From NCBI GenBank assembly GCA_016719925.1, contig JADJYC010000005.1, forward strand, positions 62,001 to 126,000: a DNA stretch of 64,000 nt. The letters run 5' to 3'. The notes under the pieces were generated by a model that did not search any database, was not told where the DNA came from, and saw nothing but the letters and a program-made list of their open reading frames with translations. Below are positions 56,695 through 64,000 of this stretch, one piece after another; position 1 is the first letter of the stretch; each line of letters begins with the position of its first letter. Made by a program: the position numbers and the translations under genes. This DNA is from Crocinitomicaceae bacterium. Lineage in GTDB: Bacteria > Bacteroidota > Bacteroidia > Flavobacteriales_D > Crocinitomicaceae.

Positions 56695-57844
56695 TGTATT
56701 CCTGTAGTTTGTGTACAATTCCTGAACGTCTCTCAGTCAGGAAAAAATCAATAATTAAAAATAAAAGTCCGAATCCGAGAAACCATTGAAACTGATCCTG
56801 AAAATCCACATATAATACTGATTCCATTTCTGTCTTTTCAATTTCACGGATTGATTCCAGTAATCCTTCCAGATTCACATACGTTCCTTCAGCCTGCACA
56901 TAAGCTCCGCCGCCAGCAGCGGCAACTGACTGTAACATCTCTGCATTCAGTTTTGTGAGTACGGTATTTCCTTCATCATCTTTTTTGAACCCCTGTACTT
57001 TTCCTTCTCTGTAATCCGGAATAGGAGTTTCTTTAGCGGTACCCATGCCAACAGTGCTGACTATAATATTGTGTTCAAATGCTCCTTTGGCAACTGTCTC
57101 AGCGCTTCCTTCATGATCTTCTCCGTCTGACATGACTATAATTGCTTTGTTGACTCCATTTTCCATGTCAAAACTTTTCATGCATTTGTCAATGGCCAAT
57201 CCAATATCTGTTCCCTGATTAGACATCATTTCCGGTCTTACAGAAGATAAAAACATACGCGCCGCACGGTAATCATTGGTAAGCGGTACCTGCACAAAAG
57301 CATCACCGGCAAAAATCACTACACCTACTTTATCACCGTGCAGATTATTCAACAGTCGTTCAATCGATAATTTAGCAATCTGCAGCCGATCCATTTTAGT
57401 ATCCAGATCCAGTGCCCGCATTGAATTAGAGATGTCCAGCGCAATCATGATTTCTATACCTTCATGAATGGCTTTGTTTTTTCCCTGACCAAATTGCGGA
57501 TTAGCCATTGCCAGAATTAAAAATGCAAGTCCGTTTCTGAACAGAAAAAATTTAAAAAATGATTTCAGGTTGGAAACCGGAGAAGTCAGATATTTCAGCA
57601 ATCGTTCATCAGCAAGTAATGACAGTTTATTGTTTTTCCATTTGATGACATTTAAATATCCCAGCACAATCAAAGGCACAATAAATAAAAACCACAGCCA
57701 TTCAGGGTTCTCAAACTGAAAGGATTCTTCATCTTCTTTCAGATAAAAGAACAAACTGAAATAGAGCAGCCAGAAAAATCCTTCCCAGGCCAATACTGAA
57801 ATCAGCAGATTTTTAAAATCATATTTATGTTGATTCAACTCCAT
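56687..57844 (-). CDS. batB: BatB-like von Willebrand A domain protein
   Basis: A 385-residue membrane protein. Two N-terminal helices (about 10-65) precede a VWA domain (about 115-320) with a complete metal-ion-dependent adhesion site: DISNSMRALD, the T of GTDIG, and IVMSDGEDHEG. The VPLTNDYRAARMF segment is shared with BatA. A C-terminal helix (WFLGFGLLFLIIDFFL) closes the protein. BatB and BatA together are the cytoplasm-membrane VWA pair that MoxR-type ATPases act with. It overlaps batC by 8 bp and lies directly after batA. Confidence 0.92.
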   Translation of the reverse strand: MELNQHKYDFKNLLISVLAWEGFFWLLYFSLFFYLKEDEESFQFENPEWLWFLFIVPLIVLGYLNVIKWKNNKLSLLADERLLKYLTSPVSNLKSFFKFFLFRNGLAFLILAMANPQFGQGKNKAIHEGIEIMIALDISNSMRALDLDTKMDRLQIAKLSIERLLNNLHGDKVGVVIFAGDAFVQVPLTNDYRAARMFLSSVRPEMMSNQGTDIGLAIDKCMKSFDMENGVNKAIIVMSDGEDHEGSAETVAKGAFEHNIIVSTVGMGTAKETPIPDYREGKVQGFKKDDEGNTVLTKLNAEMLQSVAAAGGGAYVQAEGTYVNLEGLLESIREIEKTEMESVLYVDFQDQFQWFLGFGLLFLIIDFFLTERRSGIVHKLQEYNG

Positions 57845-58876
57845 TTATGGTATGCTTTTCAATAAAGTATGACTTAATATTTTATTCAGCAGCAGCAGTA
57901 ATAATCCAAATGCAAGCAGTCCGTAATATTTTTCAGGCGGATTGATTTTATACTCAAGTACTTTTACTTTCGATTTTTCAAGCTGGTCAATTTCCTTATA
58001 AATTTGTTCGAGCTCTTTATTATCATGTGCACGGAAGTATTTTCCGCCGGTTTCTTCAGCAATTAGTGTCATGAGTTCTTCATCTATTTCAACCGGCATT
58101 TCCTGTGTAATTGTTCCAAAAGGAGTTTCTACCGGAAAAGGAGCTGTTCCGTTTTTTCCCACTCCTATTGCATAAATGCAGATATTGTTGTCTTTTGCAA
58201 CAACCGCAGCTTCCAGCGGATCAGTATCACCGGCATTATTTACACCATCTGTCAGCAAAATAATGACTTTACTTTTTGCATCACTTTCAAGTAAGCGGTT
58301 GATGGCATAACTCAATCCTAAACCAATTGCAGTTCCGTCAGTAATTACATCTGTATTTTGTACCTGCTCAAACATCGATTTCAGTAACTCATGATCATTG
58401 GTGAGCGGAGCCTGTGTGTATGCTTCAGCCTGAAAAACTACTAAACCAATTCTGTCAGCGGGGCGTTCATTGATAAAATCAATTGCAACTGTTTTTGCTG
58501 CTTCCAGTCTGTTTGGAGAAAAATCCATGGCTTTCATACTGCCGGATGCATCCAGTGCCATCACAATATCTATTCCCTCCATGTTTTTCTTTTTGTATTC
58601 GTCAATATCTTCAGGTAAATGCGGCCGGGCAAGAGCAAGAATGATAAAACTCAAACCAATAACAAACACAAACAAATTCATGTGACGGAAGAAGGCAATA
58701 AAATTGAATTTCTTTTTTTCAATCTGCTGCAGAGAAGAATAATTGACATTTCTGAACTGTCCGGACTCCTGCCACAAATACCACAAAACAACAACCGGAA
58801 TTAACAGAAACAACCAGAACATCTCCTTGTTTACGTAGTCAAAATCAAAAACCGATATGTTGAAATATTTACTCAT
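57845..58876 (-). CDS. batA: BatA-like von Willebrand A domain protein
   Basis: A 343-residue membrane protein with two N-terminal helices and one at the C-terminus around a VWA domain. The MIDAS motif is DASGSMKAMD, with T in DGTAIGLGL and ILLTDGVNNAGD. APLTNDHELLKSMFEQVQNT is the shared Bat segment. It is full length. It overlaps the upstream membrane-partner gene by 8 bp and abuts batB, in the usual order. Confidence 0.92.
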   Translation of the reverse strand: MSKYFNISVFDFDYVNKEMFWLFLLIPVVVLWYLWQESGQFRNVNYSSLQQIEKKKFNFIAFFRHMNLFVFVIGLSFIILALARPHLPEDIDEYKKKNMEGIDIVMALDASGSMKAMDFSPNRLEAAKTVAIDFINERPADRIGLVVFQAEAYTQAPLTNDHELLKSMFEQVQNTDVITDGTAIGLGLSYAINRLLESDAKSKVIILLTDGVNNAGDTDPLEAAVVAKDNNICIYAIGVGKNGTAPFPVETPFGTITQEMPVEIDEELMTLIAEETGGKYFRAHDNKELEQIYKEIDQLEKSKVKVLEYKINPPEKYYGLLAFGLLLLLLNKILSHTLLKSIP

Positions 58877-59822
58877 TTACAACGGGTTCATTGGTTGATT
58901 CAACTTCCATTTTTTTTGTTTTCTCCACAAATTCAATAGAAAGTTTCAGGGATACAAATCCGTCTTCATCTGCAGGAGTAAATTTTGCAAATTTGACCAT
59001 GTCTGCCTGACTGAGGATTTTTTTCAAAAATGCTTTATCATCAGAACTTATATCTGCGTTTTTTAATTCCAGTAAAATTTCACGCGTAGTTTTTTCAAGT
59101 GCAAAAATATTGAAACGCTCTTCCAGATATTTTCTTACGGTATCCGTCATTCTGGAATAGTACTCCTTTTTATCTTCATTCTTCCACTGCTCACGCATCA
59201 GTAATTCATTCAGCTCGGCCAGTGCAATAATATGTGCGGGAATTTTTGGCGCTTCCGGCTCCGGTTTTGTTTTGCGGTATTTTTTGAGTAATCTGAATAA
59301 AAGAAATAAAGCAACCAAAACACCTGCACCTGCAAAAACATACCAGTAGGTTTTGAAAAAATCCAGGGTCATCTCACTAAACGAATATTCGACTTCATAA
59401 ATAGGTTTAATGTCAACAATTCCTTTGGAGGTATCAACCGGAACAGTTTCAACCAGAATTTCAAGTTCATTACTTTGAACAACTGTCTCATTAAATTCAA
59501 TATCCACTGCCGGAATTTTAAAAACTCCCGGTTCAAAAACAGAAATGGTTATTTGCTGTTCACGCAGATATGTTTTTGAGATACTGTCAATCACTGATTC
59601 ATAATCAACCGTTTTATCAATGATTTCAATTTTATCCGTGATTGTTTCATCAAACTGCGGCCAGCCAATCAGGGCATCTTCATTTGGATTAGGATATTCA
59701 AATAAAATACGCAATACAGTCTGTTCCCCAATCCGGATACGATTGGTATCAATAGTCATTTCAGCTTTCTGACCATAAGCAAAAAGAGAAACCAAAAATG
59801 CTATGACCAGCAAGTATCTCAT
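58869..59822 (-). CDS. Membrane partner protein of the bat operon
   Basis: A 317-residue protein with a signal peptide (YLLVIAFLVSLFAYGQ), a beta-rich periplasmic domain (about 18-160), a transmembrane helix (YVFAGAGVLVALFLLFRLL, about 165-185) and a cytoplasmic region with a KEYYSRMTDTVRKYLEERFN helix. This arrangement is found as the gene between DUF58 and batA in many bat operons, where the cytoplasmic part resembles DUF4381-like proteins. It starts within the DUF58 stop (4-bp overlap) and overlaps batA. No catalytic residues are seen; an adaptor role is inferred. Confidence 0.75.
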   Translation of the reverse strand: MRYLLVIAFLVSLFAYGQKAEMTIDTNRIRIGEQTVLRILFEYPNPNEDALIGWPQFDETITDKIEIIDKTVDYESVIDSISKTYLREQQITISVFEPGVFKIPAVDIEFNETVVQSNELEILVETVPVDTSKGIVDIKPIYEVEYSFSEMTLDFFKTYWYVFAGAGVLVALFLLFRLLKKYRKTKPEPEAPKIPAHIIALAELNELLMREQWKNEDKKEYYSRMTDTVRKYLEERFNIFALEKTTREILLELKNADISSDDKAFLKKILSQADMVKFAKFTPADEDGFVSLKLSIEFVEKTKKMEVESTNEPVVNE

Positions 59823-60705
59823 GTTCGGGTGTTGAACAAATTCATTAACGATTTAATGTATCCTTCATCCGTAAAAATTTCAGCAAAATCTGTTTTGGTT
59901 CTTCTGAATAATTTTCTCAGCCGTTCATCTCTCAGTTTTGATTTTGCAGCAAATCCTTCACGCACTTTTTTTGATGAAGTATTCACCCATTTTCCTTCAC
60001 CTGTTTCCAGATCATACAAATGTGCCACACCAATATCCGGCAATGTATTATCAGCCTTGTCAAGTACTTTGAGTGCAACCACATCATGTTTTCTGCTGGC
60101 AATTTTCAACGCTTCTGAAACATCTGATTTTTTTTCATCACCCAGCGGAACAAGAAAATCACTCAGCACAAATGCAATACTTTTTTCTTGACCATTTTGC
60201 TGAAGTATTTCAAACCTTCACCAATATTGGTTGACCTTCCCGATGGTTCAAAATTGATCAGCTCACGAATAATTCTGAGTATATGTGATTTTCCTTTTTT
60301 AGGCGGAATAAATTTTTCAATGCGATCTGAAAACAAAACCAAACCAATTCGGTCATTGTTGCTAACTGCTGAAAAAGCAAGCACAGCGCAAAGTTCAGTA
60401 ATGGTTTCACGTTTAAGCTGATTGCGTGTTCCAAACATACCTGATGCAGAAACATCTACCAGCAGCATCACGGTCAGCTCTCTTTCTTCTTCAAAAACTT
60501 TGACAAAAGGTTCATTGAAACGTGCGGTTACATTCCAGTCAATCACTCTGATCTCATCACCAACTGCGTATTCTCTCACTTCACTGAAAGCCATTCCCCT
60601 ACCCTTGAATGCAGAGTGGTACTCACCAGAAAAAATCTGATTGGAAAGACCTTTTGTTTTGATCTCAATCTTGCGTACTTTCTTTATGAGTTCTTTGGTC
60701 TCCAC
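59819..60705 (-). CDS. DUF58 domain protein of the bat operon (one frameshift)
   Basis: The frame breaks at about 60186-60191; restoring one A joins the KYFSKMVKKK segment to SIAFVLSDFLVPLGDE and gives a single 295-residue protein. SGEYHSAFKGRGMAFSEVRE and YAVGDEIRVIDWNVTARFNE are the DUF58 hallmark. The VWA-like fold follows with VDVSASGMFG and GLVLFSDRIEKFIPP. It has no membrane segment, so it is cytoplasmic. DUF58 proteins always accompany MoxR ATPases and are presumed substrates or scaffolds. The 3' end overlaps the partner gene by 4 bp. Confidence 0.9.
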
Positions 60706-60709
60706 AAAA

Positions 60710-61570
60710 TTATTCTGCTATTTTCCAGTTGTAAATTACAGAACGTCCGTCATCATCTCTGGCAAGAACTCCCTCTACCGTGATTTTTTTATTGAGTTCC
60801 TTTTCACTCCATGCTGATTTTTCAAACAGATAATACAATTCTGAATCTGCAAATTCCCAGGCAAGTCCAGCTCCCATTTCTGTATTCACCGGATATCCGG
60901 TATAACTGTTTGTACTTTTGATTTCTGTTTCAATTGGTTTGATAACCATTCTGTAATGAACTTTGTTTGTATCAGTAAACATTCCCTGAGGGCCGTCAGG
61001 AGTCGAATAATATTCGCGCGGATATTTTTCTTTGGTAATGATTCCTGTCATTTTTACAAACTGATTCTGCAATCCTGTTTGCGGCAGCGCATAAATTCCG
61101 TCAATTGTCTCACCTCCTTTGCTGTGAAGTACCAGACCAGATATAGTTGTAGTATCGCTTATTTTGAAAAACGGACGCTCATAAACTTTTTCAATGCGGA
61201 TGTGCTGAAGAATTCTTGCCATATTCGAAAACTCTGTTACAAAAATCCGGTTTTCATAAATCCGGATTCCGCCGGTTTTAAATTTCAGATAAGCAAGACC
61301 GTCATTTTTCTGAATAGTTGAATTCTGATAGGCCATGGTTGTATCAAAATAATCACCGTCATTATTGAAAAACTCTGTTCTGACCAATGAATCATTTATT
61401 TTGGTAAGATGAATTTCACCATACTCATTCGCATAAACGTCTGTTGGAAAAGACAATGTTTTTTGGTCGTCTGAAATTGTTTTATGATTTACGCTCATAG
61501 CAAAACAAACCAGTCCCAAAACCAGCAAACCAAAAAAAGCTATGACATTTTTAGCAATCATTTTTTTCAA
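60710..61570 (-). CDS. Uncharacterised secreted/membrane-anchored protein inside the bat operon
   Basis: 286 residues with an N-terminal hydrophobic anchor or signal peptide (NVIAFFGLLVLGLVCFAMSV). The rest is a beta-rich periplasmic region (YFDTTMAYQNSTIQKNDGLA, TTISGLVLHSKGGETIDGIY, FVKMTGIITKEKYPREYYST, GPQGMFTD) ending at RSVIYNWKIAE. No motif is recognised. It lies between moxR and DUF58 with gaps of 9 and 4 bp, so it belongs to the transcript. In most bat operons I know, this slot is not filled by a protein of this type. Confidence 0.65.
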   Translation of the reverse strand: MKKMIAKNVIAFFGLLVLGLVCFAMSVNHKTISDDQKTLSFPTDVYANEYGEIHLTKINDSLVRTEFFNNDGDYFDTTMAYQNSTIQKNDGLAYLKFKTGGIRIYENRIFVTEFSNMARILQHIRIEKVYERPFFKISDTTTISGLVLHSKGGETIDGIYALPQTGLQNQFVKMTGIITKEKYPREYYSTPDGPQGMFTDTNKVHYRMVIKPIETEIKSTNSYTGYPVNTEMGAGLAWEFADSELYYLFEKSAWSEKELNKKITVEGVLARDDDGRSVIYNWKIAE

Positions 61571-61579
61571 TAAAATAGT

Positions 61580-62596
61580 TTAAGGTACTTCAACAAAATC
61601 CATAATTTTTTTCACCAGATCAGCCTGGGTGATATCTTCGGCTTCTGCTTCATAAGTCAAACCGATTCTGTGTCTTAGCACATCCGGACAAACAGCACGC
61701 ACATCTTCCGGAATTACAAATCCGCGGTGATTGATGAACGCGTATGCTTTGGCAGCCAATGCCATGTTGATGGATGCACGCGGTGATGCACCAACACTGA
61801 TCAGATGCGTCAGATCATTCAATCCGTAATCAGCAGGACGGCGGGTTGCAAATACAAGATCAACTATATATTTTTCAATTTTTTCATCCAGATAAACTTC
61901 TTTAACAAGTTCTTTTGCGCGCAGAATCTGTTCAACAGAAACAACGGTATTTGCTTTTGGAAATCCCTGCGCAGAAATATTCTGACGAACAATTAATTTT
62001 TCTTCTTCTTTGGTTGGATATCCCATGTACACTTTCAGCATAAAACGGTCTACCTGCGCTTCAGGCAAAGGATACGTTCCCTCCTGTTCAATTGGATTCT
62101 GTGTTGCAAGAACCAAAAATGGCTGAGGCAATTTGTAGGTGGTTTCACTGATGGTTACTTGCCTTTCCTGCATAGCTTCAAGCAAGGCGCTTTGTACTTT
62201 AGCCGGAGCACGGTTGATCTCATCTGCCAGAATAAAATTGGCAAACACCGGTCCTTGTTTCACGGTGAATTCTTCTTTTTTCTGATTGTAAATCATGGTA
62301 CCTACAACATCTGCAGGTAATAAATCAGGCGTGAACTGAATACGGTTGAATTTACCTCCAATGGTGTCAGAAAGAGTTTTGATTGCAAGTGTTTTTGCAA
62401 GACCCGGAACACCTTCCAGCAACACGTGTCCGTTGGCAAGTAAACCAATCATAAGACGTTCAATCATGTACTGCTGACCAACAATTACCTTGTTGATTTC
62501 AGTCTGCATCTGATCCAGAAACGCACTTTCCTGCTGAATTTTTGCATTGATAACCTCAATACTCTGAGGCGAATTTGACATTGAATTTTCTTCCAT
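61580..62596 (-). CDS. moxR: MoxR-family AAA+ ATPase heading the bat operon
   Basis: A 338-residue AAA+ protein. Walker A is GVPGLAKT, Walker B is ILADEINRAPAKVQSALLEA, the sensor 1 region is VLATQNPIEQEGTYPLPEAQ and sensor 2 lies in SVGASPRASINMALAAK. These match the MRP subfamily of MoxR chaperone ATPases, thought to remodel VWA proteins. It is followed by the uncharacterised gene, DUF58, the membrane partner and batA to batE. A TAATTTTG box (62622-62629) lies 26 bp upstream of the start. Confidence 0.93.
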   Translation of the reverse strand: MEENSMSNSPQSIEVINAKIQQESAFLDQMQTEINKVIVGQQYMIERLMIGLLANGHVLLEGVPGLAKTLAIKTLSDTIGGKFNRIQFTPDLLPADVVGTMIYNQKKEEFTVKQGPVFANFILADEINRAPAKVQSALLEAMQERQVTISETTYKLPQPFLVLATQNPIEQEGTYPLPEAQVDRFMLKVYMGYPTKEEEKLIVRQNISAQGFPKANTVVSVEQILRAKELVKEVYLDEKIEKYIVDLVFATRRPADYGLNDLTHLISVGASPRASINMALAAKAYAFINHRGFVIPEDVRAVCPDVLRHRIGLTYEAEAEDITQADLVKKIMDFVEVP

Positions 62597-62621
62597 AACG
62601 TACGTGGATTACACTCCTAAA

Positions 62622-62629
62622 CAAAATTA
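62622..62629 (-). promoter_or_regulatory. Candidate bat operon promoter, -7 box TAATTTTG
   Basis: An exact TAnnTTTG match, identical to the box before thrS, 25 bp before the moxR ATG. I found no TTTG at the matching -33 distance, so it is partial evidence only. Confidence 0.4.
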
Positions 62630-62807
62630 CAAAGTGTGTACGCCGTAACCGGACCGCCGGCTGTTAAATATTGTTAAGCACTGAAACATGTATAAAATCT
62701 GGTGGTTCAGAAAGATTTTATCATCTGTTTTTTTACTTTTTTTAACAGTAAAAAATTGCTCTTTTTTGGAGAGCATGAACGGTGATTTGTTTCTGAGATT
62801 AAAAAAT

Positions 62808-62890
62808 TTCACGCAAAGGCGCTAAGGACGCAATTAATTTTCTATCGCACCAATACATCAAATTTTGCGACTTAGCGTCTTAGCGAGAAA
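62808..62890. repeat. CACGCAAAGGCGCTAAGG / CTTAGCG dispersed repeat pair
   Basis: 62808-62832 and about 62865-62890 carry the same AAGGCGCTAAG-type words in opposite orientation, forming an imperfect hairpin with an AT-rich centre. They are related to the repeats at 24445-24578. The region 62630-62896 holds no gene. Confidence 0.6.
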
Positions 62891-62896
62891 AAAAAA

Positions 62897-63900
62897 TCAG
62901 TTTTTAGTTTTTACCATTCCATGCTGGGAGGCAATTAAAACATCTCTCCACGCCTGATGAGAAAGCGTGTTTTCATCTGAAAGACCGATACCGGTTTTGT
63001 AGTAAATATCATTCACTGCATCAAACAGTGATTTGCTCATCAGCGCAACGCCATTTTGCAAATTCAAAAAATGCTGTTCAGGAAAAGCAGAATGTGTTTC
63101 TGCAATAGAATGATAACGCTGTGCCAGCTGAAGTACTGAAGATTTGTCACTTTCCAGTTTATGCTTAAGATTTTCAAAATCTTTTTCCACGTTTTGAATT
63201 CTGGCAGAAAATTCTTTTTCAAAATGATTACAAAAACAATATACCGTACCAATCAGCGTTGAAATCATACAAAACCGGGCAAAAATTTCAAATGGAATTT
63301 CAGAATTGGTATAAGTACTTTCTGATTTTACCTGACCGATGTCAAAAACAAAATTATCCGGTACAAAAACATTTTCAACTGAAAAACTGAATGACGATGT
63401 TGCCTTCATAGCAAAGAGATTCCACCTGTCCGTCAGCTTTATCTGATTTCTTTCAAAAATCACAGAATGCAGTTTACCATCTTCAAAAACGGCATTGGCA
63501 GAAAAATGAGTTGCGTGACCGGCTCCGCTGCATTTATCCCAAGTTCCGCTCAGGCAAAAACCACCGTCAGTTTTAATTGCCTTACCGGTTGACTGACCAC
63601 TGCCGGCAATCACGGATTTTGGATCTGAAAATATTTTTGATGCTGTTTCTGAATCAAAAAAACGGTAAAAATATCCTGCACCGCTTCCCAAATTTACACA
63701 CCAGCCCAAACTACCGTGAATGGCTGCAGCCTCCATGAGCTCAATCATTCCATCCGCTAACGGCATTTCAAGTCCGCCCAAACTGCGGGGAATAAAAATC
63801 TTAAACCAATTACGGTTATAAATTTCTTTCAACCAGTTTTCAGGAAGTTCTTTTGCAAATAATGTTCTAAAAGTACCGGCTGGAATTTTTCTGAATTCAT
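62897..63900 (-). CDS. Acyl-CoA dehydrogenase-like protein (one frameshift)
   Basis: Restoring one A in the run at 63851-63854 gives a start at ATG 63900 (MNSEKFQPVLLEHYLQKELP) and 334 residues. FKIFIPRSLGGLEMPLADGM and ELMEAAAIHGSLGWCVNLGS match the N-terminal helical domain of acyl-CoA dehydrogenases. GSGQSTGKAIKTDGGFCLSG and WDKCSGAGHATHFSANAVFE match the middle beta domain that binds FAD, and WNLFAMKATSSFSFSVENVF the following strand. The C-terminal helical domain is shortened and lacks the usual catalytic Glu region, so the protein may be a divergent, possibly inactive, member. The reaction is uncertain. Confidence 0.65.
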
Positions 63901-63908
63901 ATCTGATT

Positions 63909-64000
63909 AATCTATTTTTATTTCACCGGCGGGATCTGTTTCTCTTCCAAACCATACACAGGCAAATCCTTTGTAAATTCCAACACCAACTGCATTCCAG
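63909..64000 (-). CDS. C-terminal tail of a gene running out of the window
   Basis: On the minus strand the last visible codons read VWFGRETDPAGEIKID and stop at 63909-63911, 8 bp before the dehydrogenase start. The segment resembles the extreme C-terminus of CAP/SCP-domain secreted proteins of Bacteroidota, where a V-W-F-G strand precedes a D-P-A-G turn. Only about 30 residues are visible and the frame above position 63958 may be disturbed, so the identification is tentative. Confidence 0.3.

Overview
The window looks like a chromosomal segment of a Bacteroidota bacterium, most likely a Flavobacteriales-type organism. The evidence is: AT-rich DNA; secreted proteins with type IX secretion system (T9SS) sorting domains of type A (29806-30732) and type B (38641-44971); a PorE-like T9SS lipoprotein; a DUF5686-type outer-membrane protein; a complete moxR/Bat aerotolerance-type operon; a fused E1 alpha/beta 2-oxoacid dehydrogenase; and promoters of the Bacteroidota kind (TTTG spacer TAnnTTTG). 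I saw no rRNA, tRNA, CRISPR array, insertion sequence or prophage.

Layout. 1-8 kb: envelope genes (DUF5686 protein, lptB, lpxB, an NlpC/P60 hydrolase, a SpoIID-like protein). 8-11.5 kb: an accessory-looking stretch with two ssb genes, a third ssb fragment beside a TCAC microsatellite, an endonuclease/exonuclease/phosphatase-family enzyme, a PD-(D/E)XK-type nuclease and a DUF6714-like protein. 11.5-16.4 kb: membrane and lipoproteins, a DUF922 metalloprotease, DinB and ApbE. 16.4-21.6 kb: one giant secreted TPR protein (about 1,734 residues once repaired), whose C-terminal third is an array of 54-residue acidic repeats. 21.8-30.7 kb: murQ, maf, a UbiA prenyltransferase, the PorE-like protein, queE, a ChaN-like protein, a J-domain membrane protein with a J-less paralogue, and a T9SS cargo. 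30.8-34.1 kb: the thrS-infC-rpmI-rplT operon, with infC apparently starting at AUA behind a strong Shine-Dalgarno. 34-45 kb: small secreted proteins, comEC and a PKD-repeat adhesin of about 2,100 residues. 45-53 kb: a higBA toxin-antitoxin pair, a DPP-IV-like peptidase, the fused E1 dehydrogenase and a small protein that shares the giant protein's N-terminal domain. 53.4-62.6 kb: moxR, an uncharacterised protein, DUF58, a membrane partner and batA to batE, all on the minus strand with overlaps. 62.9-64 kb: an acyl-CoA-dehydrogenase-like protein and the tail of one more gene.

A caution runs through the annotation. About 30 reading-frame breaks fall in otherwise well-conserved genes, including essential ones (lptB, lpxB). 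Most are explained by one missing A or T in a homopolymer. Correcting them restores total lengths divisible by three in every gene I checked. I therefore read most of them as sequence errors, and I give merged gene coordinates across the breaks.

The least explained features are: the 54-residue repeat array, in which an in-frame TAG sits where other units carry Gln or Asn; the J-domain/J-less paralogue pair; the ssb cluster with its microsatellite; and the long imperfect palindromes or hairpin repeats that occupy the longer convergent intergenic spaces.
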